Shown here piece after piece: positions 17,022 through 25,920 of a stretch of 64,000 bases of DNA (position 1 is its first letter; every line of letters starts with the position of its first letter). Made by a program: the position numbers and the translations under genes. The stretch comes from Hyphomonadaceae bacterium. Its GTDB lineage: Bacteria > Pseudomonadota > Alphaproteobacteria > Caulobacterales > Aquidulcibacteraceae. The notes beneath the pieces were generated by a model. The model searched no databases. It was not told the origin of the DNA and saw nothing but the letters and a program-made list of their open reading frames with translations. The stretch lies in NCBI GenBank assembly GCA_023384105.1, contig JAHDXR010000017.1:1-64000 (forward strand). Direction: 5' to 3'.

Positions 17022-17441
17022 ATGCAGGATGAGCCGAGGGCGCCGGAAATCATCGGCGTTGTGAGAACGTTCCTCCAGGAGCGGATTGCGCCCTGCCTGG
17101 AGGGGCGAGAGGCGTTCGATCTGCGCGTCGCTGTGAGAGCGCTTGAACTGGTCGAGCGGGAGCTGGCGATCGCGCCGCGCGCGCATCATGAGGAAGCGCA
17201 ACGCCTTGAGAAGCTGCTGGGCGCGTCAGGCTCTCTCGGAGAGCTGAACAGGCGACTGATTGAATTCATTGCGACCGATGCGGATCCACTCGGAAACGCG
17301 GCGCTCATGCGTCACTTATGGAAGACGACGGCGGACAAGCTGGCGGTGGATCAACCCCGGTATGCGGCTTTCGTCGCCAGCCAGGCGCATATTGAATCGT
17401 TGATTGCGCAGGAAGCGAGGACGGAGCGGGAAGAGAGATGA
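17022..17441 (+). CDS. DUF6285-type small protein, LvaB-like kinase partner
   Basis: 139-residue, mostly helical protein opening with PRAPEIIGVVRTFLQERIAP and containing the conserved ALELVERELA segment near 45. No signal peptide or membrane segment. Proteins of this type almost always follow an APH-type acyl-CoA kinase; in the levulinate system the corresponding LvaB is required for kinase activity. The 4-base spacing from the kinase supports the same role. Family assignment is from memory of the motif pattern. Confidence 0.8.
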   Translation: MQDEPRAPEIIGVVRTFLQERIAPCLEGREAFDLRVAVRALELVERELAIAPRAHHEEAQRLEKLLGASGSLGELNRRLIEFIATDADPLGNAALMRHLWKTTADKLAVDQPRYAAFVASQAHIESLIAQEARTEREER

Positions 17442-17587
17442 GGGTGTGATCCACTCGTTGCGGGCGTGAAGAATGCAACCGTGCTCTGCTGACGGCGGGC
17501 ATGTGGGACGCCGCTGCGGAAGCGTTTTGAACGGTCCAAATTGAGTGACCGTGGGCATTTATCGATTGGTAATTGGAGATAAAGGGC

Positions 17588-18370
17588 ATGCAATTGAACT
17601 CTGGCGTTTCAGCCGTCGTGACCGGCGGCGCAAGCGGCCTGGGCGCGGCCACCGCGCGTGCGCTGGCGAAAGAAGGCGTGAAAGTCGCCATCTTCGATCT
17701 GAACGAAGAAAAAGGCGAAGCGGTCGCCAAGGAAATCGGCGGCGTATTCTGCAAAGTGAACGTCACCAACGATCAGAGCGTCGATGAAGGCTTCGCCAAG
17801 GCGCGCGCAGCGAACGGCCAAGAGCGCATCCTGATCAATTGCGCCGGCGCCGGCAATGCTACCAAGACTGTCAGCCGCGATAAGCAGACCGGCGAGATCA
17901 AGCATTTCCCGCTCGAAAATTTCGACCGCATCATCCAGATCAATCTTATCGGCACGTTCCGCTGCATCGCCAAGTCGGCGGCCGGCATGCTGACGCTCGA
18001 TGCCGGCGAAGACGGCGAACGCGGCGCCATCGTCAACACGGCGTCTGTCGCCGCTGAAGATGGCCAAATCGGTCAGGCCGCCTATTCCGCTTCAAAGGGC
18101 GGTGTTGTCGGCATGACGCTGCCGATCGCGCGCGATCTTTCTAGCGAAGGCATTCGTGTCAACACGATCCTGCCGGGCATCTTCAACACGCCGCTGCTGC
18201 AAGGCGCGCCGGAGAATGTGAAGGCCGCGCTTGGCGCCTCGGTGCCGTTCCCGAAGCGCCTTGGTGCGCCGGAAGAATATGCGAGCCTTGCGGTCGAGAT
18301 GTGCCGCAACTCGTATTTCAACGGCGAAGACGTGCGCCTCGACGGCGCGATCCGCATGGCGCCGCGCTAA
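17588..18370 (+). CDS. short-chain dehydrogenase, 3-hydroxyacyl-CoA dehydrogenase type 2-like
   Basis: 260-residue SDR with TGGASGLG (about 13-20), NCAGAG near 88, the catalytic Ser and YSASKGG (near 167), and LPGIFNTPLL (near 197). It resembles HSD17B10-type 3-hydroxyacyl-CoA dehydrogenases. The ATG at 17588 follows GGAG with about 9-base spacing. It lies 146 bases after the kinase/DUF6285 pair; the gap holds no visible gene. It may reduce or oxidise a keto/hydroxyacyl-CoA in the same pathway, as an SDR does in the levulinate operon. Confidence 0.92.
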   Translation: MQLNSGVSAVVTGGASGLGAATARALAKEGVKVAIFDLNEEKGEAVAKEIGGVFCKVNVTNDQSVDEGFAKARAANGQERILINCAGAGNATKTVSRDKQTGEIKHFPLENFDRIIQINLIGTFRCIAKSAAGMLTLDAGEDGERGAIVNTASVAAEDGQIGQAAYSASKGGVVGMTLPIARDLSSEGIRVNTILPGIFNTPLLQGAPENVKAALGASVPFPKRLGAPEEYASLAVEMCRNSYFNGEDVRLDGAIRMAPR

Positions 18371-18410
18371 AGCGAGATCACGCAGTGGATCGCAGCGAGC
18401 GCGGGCGGAA

Positions 18411-18771
18411 GATCTCCTCACCTTCGCGGCGGCTGGAGACAACAGGGGCGGGCGTCCGTATGCGGCGGTGCTGCTCGCGGACCTTGGAACGAGGTGCTTC
18501 GCAACGGTCGGGTTGCAGACGATGGTTGGCCCTATCCGACTTTCCGCTCACGGGCGCCATCGCTTGGAGTTGGACATTTGCAGCGATGAGGGGTTGTACG
18601 CGCGCTTAAGGCTCGCGCTGGCGGATGTTCTGATCGAAGGGTTTCGGCCCCCCGGCGTTGGGAAGGCTTGCGTCTGGGGCTGGAACTGGCGCTCATGCGC
18701 AACCCGCGGCTTGTCGCGTGCCGGAGCGGCGCGCCTACCGGATTGACCTGCGGCGACGAAGCTCGTTAGGC
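18411..18771 (+). pseudogene. relic of a family III CoA-transferase (CaiB/AMACR-like)
   Basis: The 483-base stretch between the SDR and the next tetR has no intact gene but keeps pieces of a CaiB/BaiF-type protein. One frame reads GRPYAAVLLADLG at 18450 and, about 20 residues later, LELDICSDEG and LADVLIEGFRP. After a frameshift near 18655 another frame continues EGLRLGLELALMRNPRLVACR before a TAG near 18770. Order and spacing match the first 110 or so residues of alpha-methylacyl-CoA racemases; the rest of the gene is gone. It marks decay or a recombination junction next to region E. Confidence 0.7.
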
Positions 18772-18853
18772 GAAGGGGCGGGGGCGTTTGGGCGATCGGA
18801 CCGGAGCGCCGAGGCGTCGTTCGCCCCGCCGAGATGCACCTGGAAGCCCGTCG

Positions 18854-19480
18854 ATGCCCGTCAACACGGTTTCACCCCGTCCCCGCCGCCCACAGGCCGA
18901 ACGCCGCGCCGAGTCGGAGAACCGTCTCCTGACGGCCTCCGCCGAGTTGCTCGTGGAGAGCGGCATCAGCGCGGCCACCTTCAAGAACATCGCTCGGCGC
19001 GCCGGCCTCAGTCGTGGCTTGGTGACGCGCCGGTTCGGCTCCAAAAGCGGCATCATCGAGGCGCTGATTGAGCGGCTGCAGACCCGCGTCTACACCGAAC
19101 TTGAAGGTCGCCTCCTCGCAGAGGCCTCGGGACTGGACGCAGTGATCGGCTATGTGAACGCCTTCCTCGACAACTTTCAGGGGGACCGTGAGCAGCGCGC
19201 CTATTTCGTTCTGCTGGCGGCCTCGGTCGCGGATGTTTCGGACCTGCGCGTGCCCTTCTACCGGACCCATGAGGTCATGGCTGATCTCCTGCAGAACCTC
19301 CTGCGCCGCGGCGTCGCCGAGGGCAGCGTCCGCCAGGATCTGGACCTGCGCTCCGCCGCTCTGATGGTCGGCTCGCTACTGTTTGGTCTGGCGATGCAAT
19401 CCCTGCTTGATCCCAAGATGGATCTGGAGAGCCTTCGACGTACAGTGATCGAAACCGTCCGGCGCGGCCTAGCCGCCTGA
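18854..19480 (+). CDS. TetR family transcriptional regulator
   Basis: 208-residue regulator with the helix-turn-helix ISAATFKNIARRAGLSRGLV followed by RFGSKSG, and a C-terminal domain ending SLLFGLAMQSLLDP. It is a close relative of the regulator at 13980-14603. The ATG at 18854 follows GGAAG; the in-frame codon at 18788 would add 22 proline/arginine-rich residues and is less likely. It precedes the flavoprotein operon by 247 bases on the same strand. Confidence 0.88.
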   Translation: MPVNTVSPRPRRPQAERRAESENRLLTASAELLVESGISAATFKNIARRAGLSRGLVTRRFGSKSGIIEALIERLQTRVYTELEGRLLAEASGLDAVIGYVNAFLDNFQGDREQRAYFVLLAASVADVSDLRVPFYRTHEVMADLLQNLLRRGVAEGSVRQDLDLRSAALMVGSLLFGLAMQSLLDPKMDLESLRRTVIETVRRGLAA

Positions 19481-19565
19481 GGCCTCTCACAGCCTGATTT
19501 TGCCATTCCGTAGAGCACCTGAGGACGTCAGGCCGTCGCCCGGCGCGACACAGCGCCATGCGCGC

Positions 19566-19596
19566 AGAGTCAAAAACTTGGTGGTTGACTAGCAAC
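19566..19596. promoter_or_regulatory. candidate operator ahead of the flavoprotein operon
   Basis: Within the 247-base gap before the flavoprotein operon lie AGAGTCAAAAACTTGG (19566-19582), similar to the perfect palindrome at 14636-14647, and the inverted repeat GTTGACTAGCAAC (19584-19596). Both are plausible sites for the adjacent TetR. Confidence 0.35.
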
Positions 19597-19727
19597 AAAA
19601 TAGCTGCAATCGTCGCGCTCATGGACGGCGCGAGGAGGTCTCGCCGCGACCTCCGGGACTCACAAACGATTAGGCGAGGCGCCCGCGAAGACCGTCTGCG
19701 ATGCGCAAGTCGAGAGAAGGGGAGGCC

Positions 19728-21431
19728 ATGCCCGGTCCAAAGCAGGAATACGATGTGATCGTCGTGGGCGGCGGGATAAACGGCCTTACGACCGCGGCCT
19801 ATCTGCAGAAGGCCGGCATGTCAGTCGCCGTGTTCGAGAAGCGCGACGAGTCCGGCACTTTCTGTTCGACCGAGGAGGTCATGCATCCGGGCGTGAAGGT
19901 AAACATGCATGCCTCGCTGCTGCTCGCACACTTCGGCCCGGCGTATGTGGACCTCGAGCTTGAGCGATTCGGTTTGGAACTGCTGCGGCCGCCGGGTGCG
20001 AAGTACGCGTATTTCTACCCGTTCCTGGACGGCAATGCTCTACTGTTTTCCGGGCGCGACGCGCGGGAGACCTACGAGGCCTGGGCCAGAATTTCACCGA
20101 AGGATGCCGAGACCTACCGTTCGATCGTCAACTATTTCGGCCCGATGACGCCGGCCATCGCCCATGCGGGTCTCGTCAACAAGCAGACCGACGAGAGCTT
20201 CCTCGAGCTCCTTGAGGCCAACGCCAACGTGCCGGTCATGCCGAAGGACTGGCTCTACATGACCGGTGTCGAGCTGATCGAATGTCTGTTCGAGAACGAG
20301 CAGATCAAGGTTGGCATGCTGAGCTATCCGGCCACGTCAGGCCTGGACGTAATCAGCAGCCGCTTCACCGGGCCGCTGGCGGTCCTGCACTTCCTGACCA
20401 TGTTCACGGTCGACGGAGGCTACACCGCGCGTGGCGGAAGCCATGACCTAGTGCACTCGCTGGTCCGCTGTTTCGTCCACCACGGCGGCAAAATCTACTA
20501 TAACTGCCCCGTTGAGCGCGTGCTGATCGAGAGCGGCGAGGCCAAGGGGATCGCCCTGTCGAAGCTCGCCTCCTATCCCGAGGCTGTGTTCAAGGCCTCA
20601 AAGGCGGTCATCAGCGACCTCAGCGCCAAGCCGACTTTCCTGAGCCTGATCGGTAAGGAGCACCTGCCCGCGTCGGCGCAGGCGGCGCTGGCGCGTTTCG
20701 ACTATCGGGGATCGACGCTCTTCACGAACTACTACGTGATGTCCGAGCGGCCGAACTTCGCTGCGGCGGCGAAGTTTCCGGAGGTTAACAACACTTTCGT
20801 CTTCAACTGCGGCGCCGAGACGATGCGCGACGTAACGCGCCTAATAGACGCCTGCCTCGTGCGCGACGTGCTGCCCGATCCCCCAGTCGTGTGGGGCGCT
20901 GCTTTCAACTACTGCATCGCCGATCCGACCCAGGCGCCGCCCGGTCAGTACACTATCCTGACCTGGGCGATGGTCCCCTACGATTTGCGTCCCCTGGGCG
21001 GCCCGGAGAAGTGGGACGATATCCGCGAGGACTATGGCGACAAGGTCGAGGACGTGCTCGTCCAGTACCTGCCCAATCTGAAGACCTCCAAGATCGCCAG
21101 GTACGTCAACACTCCGCACGACTATATGCGGCGCAATCCACACTGCGGCGGGAATATGCACCCGAGTGGGGCGGTGACCGAAGGCCAGATGTGGAGTTGG
21201 AAGCCGTTTTCCGGCTGCAACGCGCCGAGCACGCCGATCGACCGCTTCTTCATCTGCCAGTCGATGGGGGTCAGCAATTACACCAATCTTGGCGCCGGCT
21301 ACGTCGCCGCGGGCGAGGTCATGAGCGTACTCGGCATCGAAAAGCCTGAGTGGTGGAAAGCACAGTGCTTCGATGGCGCAGCAGAGCTGATCCGGCGTGA
21401 AGGCGCCGTCCAGCGCTTCACTGTCGATTGA
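19728..21431 (+). CDS. phytoene-dehydrogenase-like FAD oxidoreductase (first of pair)
   Basis: 567-residue flavoprotein. The N-terminal dinucleotide-binding motif [15 protein letters not shown] (about 12-26) followed by an acidic strand end (VFEKRDE) and the C-terminal [14 protein letters not shown] identify the phytoene desaturase/PYROXD2-like group. Members dehydrogenate or isomerise hydrophobic polyene or lipid substrates; this one cannot be assigned. The ATG at 19728 follows GGGGAGG. It is 39 bases ahead of a second, distinct member. Glu codons are mostly GAG, unlike the GAA-rich region 9.8-14 kb. Confidence 0.88.
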   Translation: MPGPKQEYDVIVVGGGINGLTTAAYLQKAGMSVAVFEKRDESGTFCSTEEVMHPGVKVNMHASLLLAHFGPAYVDLELERFGLELLRPPGAKYAYFYPFLDGNALLFSGRDARETYEAWARISPKDAETYRSIVNYFGPMTPAIAHAGLVNKQTDESFLELLEANANVPVMPKDWLYMTGVELIECLFENEQIKVGMLSYPATSGLDVISSRFTGPLAVLHFLTMFTVDGGYTARGGSHDLVHSLVRCFVHHGGKIYYNCPVERVLIESGEAKGIALSKLASYPEAVFKASKAVISDLSAKPTFLSLIGKEHLPASAQAALARFDYRGSTLFTNYYVMSERPNFAAAAKFPEVNNTFVFNCGAETMRDVTRLIDACLVRDVLPDPPVVWGAAFNYCIADPTQAPPGQYTILTWAMVPYDLRPLGGPEKWDDIREDYGDKVEDVLVQYLPNLKTSKIARYVNTPHDYMRRNPHCGGNMHPSGAVTEGQMWSWKPFSGCNAPSTPIDRFFICQSMGVSNYTNLGAGYVAAGEVMSVLGIEKPEWWKAQCFDGAAELIRREGAVQRFTVD

Positions 21432-21470
21432 AGCCGGGTCTCGCCAAATATTTCCCCAGGGAGTGATGAG

Positions 21471-23120
21471 ATGTCCCAAGAGATGAATTACGACGTCGTG
21501 GTTGTCGGCGCGGGACACAACGGCCTGACGGCCGGCGCCTATCTCAGCCGGGCGGGCGCCAAGGTGCTTGTCGTCGAGCGACGCCACGAGACGGGCGGAG
21601 CGCTGGTGACGGAGGAGTTCTCCGGCTACCGTTTCAACTTGCACGCCAACTACATGATGATGTTGGACGTGGCGCCACCCTTCAAGGATCTCGGGCTGGG
21701 CGAGGACGGTTGCGTCTATCTGCGTCCGGAGGCTCAGGCCGCGCTTTTGCGGAAGGACGGTTCGGCGATCACGATCTATGCGGACTTGGCGCGCACGGTC
21801 GCGGACATCGCTGCCTATTCCGAACACGACGCCAAAAGGTTCGAGCAGATTTATCTAGAGTACAAGGAGATCGCCGAAGAGTACCTAATCCCGGCGACCT
21901 ATGGTCGGCCGGTGGGTTCGGCCGAGCTTGCGGCCAACTACATGAAGAGCGAAGTCGGTCGCCGGGTGCTCGAGATTTCCGAGAAGACGCCGGCGGAAAT
22001 TTGCGAGAGCTGGGGCTTCGAGACTCCCGGACTCGGTGCCCTGCTGCTCTACATCATCTGCATGTGGGGCATCGACCCGGAGGAGACCAACGCCAGCTAT
22101 CTGGTGCCGCTTTATTTCAACCGTTTGCTGAACGCGACCCTGGTGCGGGGCGGTTCGCACCGCCTGTCGTCCACCCTGCAGAAGGCGGGCGTGATCGCGG
22201 GTATGAGTGTGCTCGAAAGCCACGAGGTGAAGCGCTTCATCGTCGAGAATGGGGCGGTGACGGGAGTGGAGGCCGCGCCGACCGGCACCGATGGGCCGAT
22301 CACGCGGATTAAGGCGCGGGCCGTCGTCACCTCGACGGACCCCACGACCACTTTCGGGACCTTCATGCCCGAGGCCGACGTCGCCAAAGCCTCCAAGCAG
22401 TGCCTGAACACGGCGCGCAACTGGGAATGGGAGCAGAGTTCGCTCTTCCTGTGCCATCTGGCGCTACGCCGCCGCCCTGAGCCGATGGCTTTCCCTAAGG
22501 GCGCGGGGCCGAAGAGCGCTTTCATCAACGTCTTCGGCGTCGAGACGCCGCAAGACGTGGTGCGCCACATCCGCGAGGTGATGCAGGATGGCGCGCTGCA
22601 CGACATCGGCCACTTCACTCTGACGAGTGACATCGATCCGGCCATGGCGCCGATCGACATCGATCCGGACGGCGCGGTCTGCCGCATCGAGGCCTGCGTG
22701 CCCTACCAGCCGGCGGACGGAGACTGGCCTGCTCAGTCCAGGGCCTATGGCGACCGTCTGATCGCCCGGCTCGCGGACTATGTGACCGGCCTGGACGAGT
22801 CCGCGATCGTGCGGCGTTACGACTATACGCCGAAGGACATCGAGGCGAAGATTCCGCAGATGAAGCGCGGCTCGTTCAAGCACGGCGCCTATGTCATGAC
22901 GCAGATGGGCTATTCGCGGCCCAATGTTCAGTGTTCGTCGTACAAGACGCCGATCGAAAATCTCTATGTGTGCGGCGCGAGCACTTTTCCCGGCGGGATG
23001 ATCACTTTCGGCGGTGGGTACAACGTCTCGAAGGTCGTCGCCGAGGCCCTAGGGCTCGACATCTGGTGGCGCGAACCCGACTCGGTTGCGACCGCCCGCG
23101 AGAAGGGGCTCCTGCTATGA
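21471..23120 (+). CDS. phytoene-dehydrogenase-like FAD oxidoreductase (second of pair)
   Basis: 549-residue flavoprotein with VVGAGHNGLTAGAYLSRAG (about 12-30), VVERRHETGGAL, and a C-terminal flavin segment ASTFPGGMITFGGGYN near 510, typical of PYROXD2/CrtI-like oxidoreductases. It differs clearly from its upstream neighbour, so the two may form a heteromer or act in sequence. Its stop overlaps the next start by 4 bases (ATGA). Start ATG 21471 after GGGAGTGATGAG. Confidence 0.9.
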   Translation: MSQEMNYDVVVVGAGHNGLTAGAYLSRAGAKVLVVERRHETGGALVTEEFSGYRFNLHANYMMMLDVAPPFKDLGLGEDGCVYLRPEAQAALLRKDGSAITIYADLARTVADIAAYSEHDAKRFEQIYLEYKEIAEEYLIPATYGRPVGSAELAANYMKSEVGRRVLEISEKTPAEICESWGFETPGLGALLLYIICMWGIDPEETNASYLVPLYFNRLLNATLVRGGSHRLSSTLQKAGVIAGMSVLESHEVKRFIVENGAVTGVEAAPTGTDGPITRIKARAVVTSTDPTTTFGTFMPEADVAKASKQCLNTARNWEWEQSSLFLCHLALRRRPEPMAFPKGAGPKSAFINVFGVETPQDVVRHIREVMQDGALHDIGHFTLTSDIDPAMAPIDIDPDGAVCRIEACVPYQPADGDWPAQSRAYGDRLIARLADYVTGLDESAIVRRYDYTPKDIEAKIPQMKRGSFKHGAYVMTQMGYSRPNVQCSSYKTPIENLYVCGASTFPGGMITFGGGYNVSKVVAEALGLDIWWREPDSVATAREKGLLL

Positions 23121-23452
23121 TTGTCTGGTCGAAGGGATTGGGGAAGCAGAGGCTTCCCCTCGATCTGGGCGCGGCGGAGCTGAGCGTTGAGTCCGACTAT
23201 CTGAAGATGACTGGGGTCATCGAGCCCGTCTGCTGGAACTATGCGATCCGGCTGGGCGTGACAGACATCGCCGCCTTCTTGAAGTTCATGTCCCGGCCCA
23301 TGACCGCCCGCTACCTAGCTCAGAGGGAAGGGCTCCTAGGCCCGCTCGTCCTGGGCTTGCTGCGGCAGGCGCCGCGGCTGATCGTGGTGACGATCGCCGC
23401 GCACTTCAGCCGCGATCGCCATAAGGGAGGAGAAGATGCGCTTCTGGTCTGA
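23117..23452 (+). CDS. small conserved protein, first of a tandem paralogous pair
   Basis: 111 residues, no known family recognised. It shares with the next gene the opening W4-S-x-G-L-G, a GV-x2-P-x2-W-x-Y segment near 33-42, an AA-x-LK segment near 52-56 and RPMT near 60, followed by a hydrophobic stretch (about residues 73-97) that may be a membrane anchor or amphipathic helix. It overlaps the flavoprotein stop by 4 bases and its own 3' end overlaps the next start by 17 bases, so all are co-translated. Confidence 0.75.
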   Translation: MIVWSKGLGKQRLPLDLGAAELSVESDYLKMTGVIEPVCWNYAIRLGVTDIAAFLKFMSRPMTARYLAQREGLLGPLVLGLLRQAPRLIVVTIAAHFSRDRHKGGEDALLV

Positions 23453-23837
23453 AGGCCTAGGCGACCGTGAACTGGTCATCAACCTCGATCGCGCCGACTT
23501 GGCCGCCAAGGAGGATCGGCTGGAGCTCGGCGGTGTGGTCGATGCACCGGCGCCTTGGGAATACAATATCAAGATGCAGGTCGACGACTGGGCCGCGATC
23601 TTGAAGACCGCAGCACGGCCAGACACTGGCGAGTTCATCGCCTCGCGGGCGTCCCTGCCGCTGCTGATCCGGATCTTCGGCGGATTGGTGGTCTTCGTCG
23701 TGATGCTGGCGGTCTTTCGCTTGCGGCGCAGGATCGGTCTTGACCGCACCGCGCCAGCTGAGCAGGCCGCCGCGGCGCCTGCCGGCGCCTCCATCACCGA
23801 AGCGCGCGTCGCCTCGAGGCTCAGAGAGAGCGCATGA
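23436..23837 (+). CDS. small membrane-anchored protein, second of the tandem pair
   Basis: 133 residues. The N-terminal 70 residues align with the preceding protein (FWSEGLGDREL, PAPWEYNIKM, AAILKTAARPDT). A strong transmembrane helix (about 74-95, IFGGLVVFVVMLAVF) is followed by RLRRR and an Ala-rich tail, suggesting a cytoplasmic C terminus. I recognise no family. The stop overlaps the ferredoxin start (ATGA). A membrane docking role for the flavoproteins or ferredoxin is inference. Confidence 0.78.
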   Translation: MRFWSEGLGDRELVINLDRADLAAKEDRLELGGVVDAPAPWEYNIKMQVDDWAAILKTAARPDTGEFIASRASLPLLIRIFGGLVVFVVMLAVFRLRRRIGLDRTAPAEQAAAAPAGASITEARVASRLRESA

Positions 23838-24163
23838 CTGTGCGACTCAGGTTCGTCCAGTCCACGGGCGACACGCGCGAGCTGAGTGTGGAGGTGGGCC
23901 GTACGGCGCTGGAGGCGGGACTGGCCGCAGGCGTCCCCGAACTTGAGTCCGAATGTGGCGGCGCCTGCACCTGCGCAGCCTGCCACGTGCGGGTGGAGCC
24001 CGCCTGGTTCGACCGGCTCCCGCCGCCCTCGAAGATCGAGGCCGGCGTACTCTCCATAGTCGAGGAGGCCGGCCCGGAGTCGCGCCTGTCGTGCCAGATC
24101 AGGCTGACCGAAGAGCTGGATGGCCTCATCCTGCACACCATGGCGCGGGCGGCGGAGGCCTGA
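23834..24163 (+). CDS. [2Fe-2S] ferredoxin, adrenodoxin/putidaredoxin type
   Basis: 109 residues with the cluster ligands Cys41-x5-Cys47-x2-Cys50-x36-Cys87, exactly the adrenodoxin-type spacing; an extra Cys45 lies inside the loop. Such ferredoxins carry electrons to P450s and other oxygenases. It is last in the twin-flavoprotein operon, overlapping the upstream stop by 4 bases, so its natural partner may be one of those flavoproteins; the P450 at 14703 is another candidate. No ferredoxin reductase was found. Confidence 0.95.
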   Translation: MTVRLRFVQSTGDTRELSVEVGRTALEAGLAAGVPELESECGGACTCAACHVRVEPAWFDRLPPPSKIEAGVLSIVEEAGPESRLSCQIRLTEELDGLILHTMARAAEA

Positions 24164-24279
24164 TCGGGAAGGCGTGAATGCGCGCGCCTTGTGGAGATTT
24201 CGCATGTGCCGAGGCGCTTGCCCAGCATAGGTGGTTGCGATGCCCGACGATCAATCGCCAAGCGCGCCGCCGCCGGCCG

Positions 24280-25920
24280 TCACTCCTTTCTGCTGATCTG
24301 AATCCCGGCGGCCTCGCGATCCCATGTATCGGCCGTGACGCCCGCGTTGCGGAGCTCTGCTTTCAGCACTTTCGCCGTCGGCGTTTTAGGCAAGTCGGAG
24401 AGGATACGTACGAACCGTGGCACCATGAAGTATGGCATGCGGTCCTTCAGATAGAGGACGAGCTGTGCGGGATCGATCGATTGCGCTTCGGCGGGAGAGA
24501 CGACGATCATCACCTCGTCCTCGCCATACTCGCTTGGCACCCCGACCGCTGCGCACTCTCGCACCAGCGGATGGTTTAAGACTTCCGCCTCGACTTCGAA
24601 CGATGAGATGTTCTCGCCGCGACGACGGATGGCGTCCTTCATGCGGTCCACGAAGTAGAAATTGCCGCGCGCGTCTTGACGAAACCCGTCTCCCGTATGG
24701 AACCAGCCATTTCGCCATGCTTTCGCGCTCGCCTCCGGCATCGCATTGTATCCGTGCATCATGGACCAAGGCCTGTTCGAACGCAGGATCAGCTCACCAA
24801 CCGCGCCGCGCTCGACTTCAAGATCATTCTCATCGACCAAACGCGCCTCAATACCCAAGCGAGGACGGCCGCAGCTGCCAGCGGCGGCAGGGTTCTTTTC
24901 GGATAGGATCGGACAGGAGACTTCGGTCATATTGAACATGGTGAGGATCGTGACGCCGAATCGTTTGCGGAACGCTTCGGCGTTTTCGAGCAAGGGCACC
25001 ATGAACACCCAGTCTAAGCTGTGCCTTCGATCGGAAGAGCTGACGGGCGTCTTGAGCAAGAACGTAGCCATGGCGCCGAGAAGCGTGCAGCATGTCGCGC
25101 GCGTGCGTCTGATGATGTCCCAAAAGTCCTGCGTGCGAAACCCGCTGGTCATGGCGCAGGAACGACCCAGGAGAAGCATCCCATAAACACCGATCGTTCC
25201 TCCGACATGAAACAGCGGAAGCGTGATCAGATAGCGCATGCCTTCTTTGTCGCGCTCCTCGAAGCCGACGAGCGCCGCTGTGGCCAGATGACAATATGAA
25301 CTGAGGACGCCCTTGGACGGGCCAGTCGTGCCTGAAGTGAAGATGATCGACTGTTCATCCCATGGCTCGATCTCCGGATCAAAGTCGTCGCTGTCTGAGA
25401 CCGGCAATGGCAGGTCCGATGGCGCGTGGAGACGAAGAGATCCGAGGTTCGCCGTAGGCTTCGCGTTGTCCACGAGAACCAAGTGGGCCAATTGACCTAA
25501 TCCAATTCCGATCAGGCGATCAGCCAGGTCGCCAGTCGTAAAGATAACGCGTGCGCCGCTATTGGAGATCACATGTTCAAGCAGGCCGCCCTTGTATGCG
25601 GGGTTGATCGGAACATAGACGGCGCCGATCCAGTTCGCTCCAAACCAGACGCGCAGCGCGTCCGGGCCCGTAGGCAGCCATGAGAGGACACGATCCCCTT
25701 TCGCTACGCCCAGCGCCCGCAACCAGGCGCCTGCTCTGCCTGCTTCTTCACACGCTTGCGCATAGGTCCATTCGGCGCCGTTTTCGAAGACGACAAACAC
25801 ATCGTTTGGGCGCGTTTCAGCTTGGTGTCTCAGCACGTAACGCAGCACGCATTGATCGCGGGAAGGCGGCGTCGAAGACGCCCAAGAAGGGAGTGTTTTC
25901 TTCTGCATGGAAACCTTCAT
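24280..25920 (-). CDS. AMP-dependent acyl-CoA ligase (CaiC-like)
   Basis: 546-residue ANL ligase with FTSGTTGPSKG (near 200), FNMTEVSCP (near 335), GWFHTGDGFRQD (near 420), the hinge DRMKDAIRRRGENISSFEVE (about 438-457) and a C-terminal TPTAKVLK retaining the catalytic Lys. It resembles crotonobetaine/carnitine-CoA ligases. It overlaps the upstream hydrolase stop by 4 bases, so the acid released by that hydrolase is its likely substrate. Start ATG 25920; a second in-frame ATG lies 4 codons on. Confidence 0.92.
   Translation of the reverse strand: MKVSMQKKTLPSWASSTPPSRDQCVLRYVLRHQAETRPNDVFVVFENGAEWTYAQACEEAGRAGAWLRALGVAKGDRVLSWLPTGPDALRVWFGANWIGAVYVPINPAYKGGLLEHVISNSGARVIFTTGDLADRLIGIGLGQLAHLVLVDNAKPTANLGSLRLHAPSDLPLPVSDSDDFDPEIEPWDEQSIIFTSGTTGPSKGVLSSYCHLATAALVGFEERDKEGMRYLITLPLFHVGGTIGVYGMLLLGRSCAMTSGFRTQDFWDIIRRTRATCCTLLGAMATFLLKTPVSSSDRRHSLDWVFMVPLLENAEAFRKRFGVTILTMFNMTEVSCPILSEKNPAAAGSCGRPRLGIEARLVDENDLEVERGAVGELILRSNRPWSMMHGYNAMPEASAKAWRNGWFHTGDGFRQDARGNFYFVDRMKDAIRRRGENISSFEVEAEVLNHPLVRECAAVGVPSEYGEDEVMIVVSPAEAQSIDPAQLVLYLKDRMPYFMVPRFVRILSDLPKTPTAKVLKAELRNAGVTADTWDREAAGIQISRKE

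Noticed and set aside
24164-24279. Small frames in the convergent gap after the ferredoxin
   Set aside because: Short, overlapping and without ribosome sites. No hairpin with a T tract was found either.
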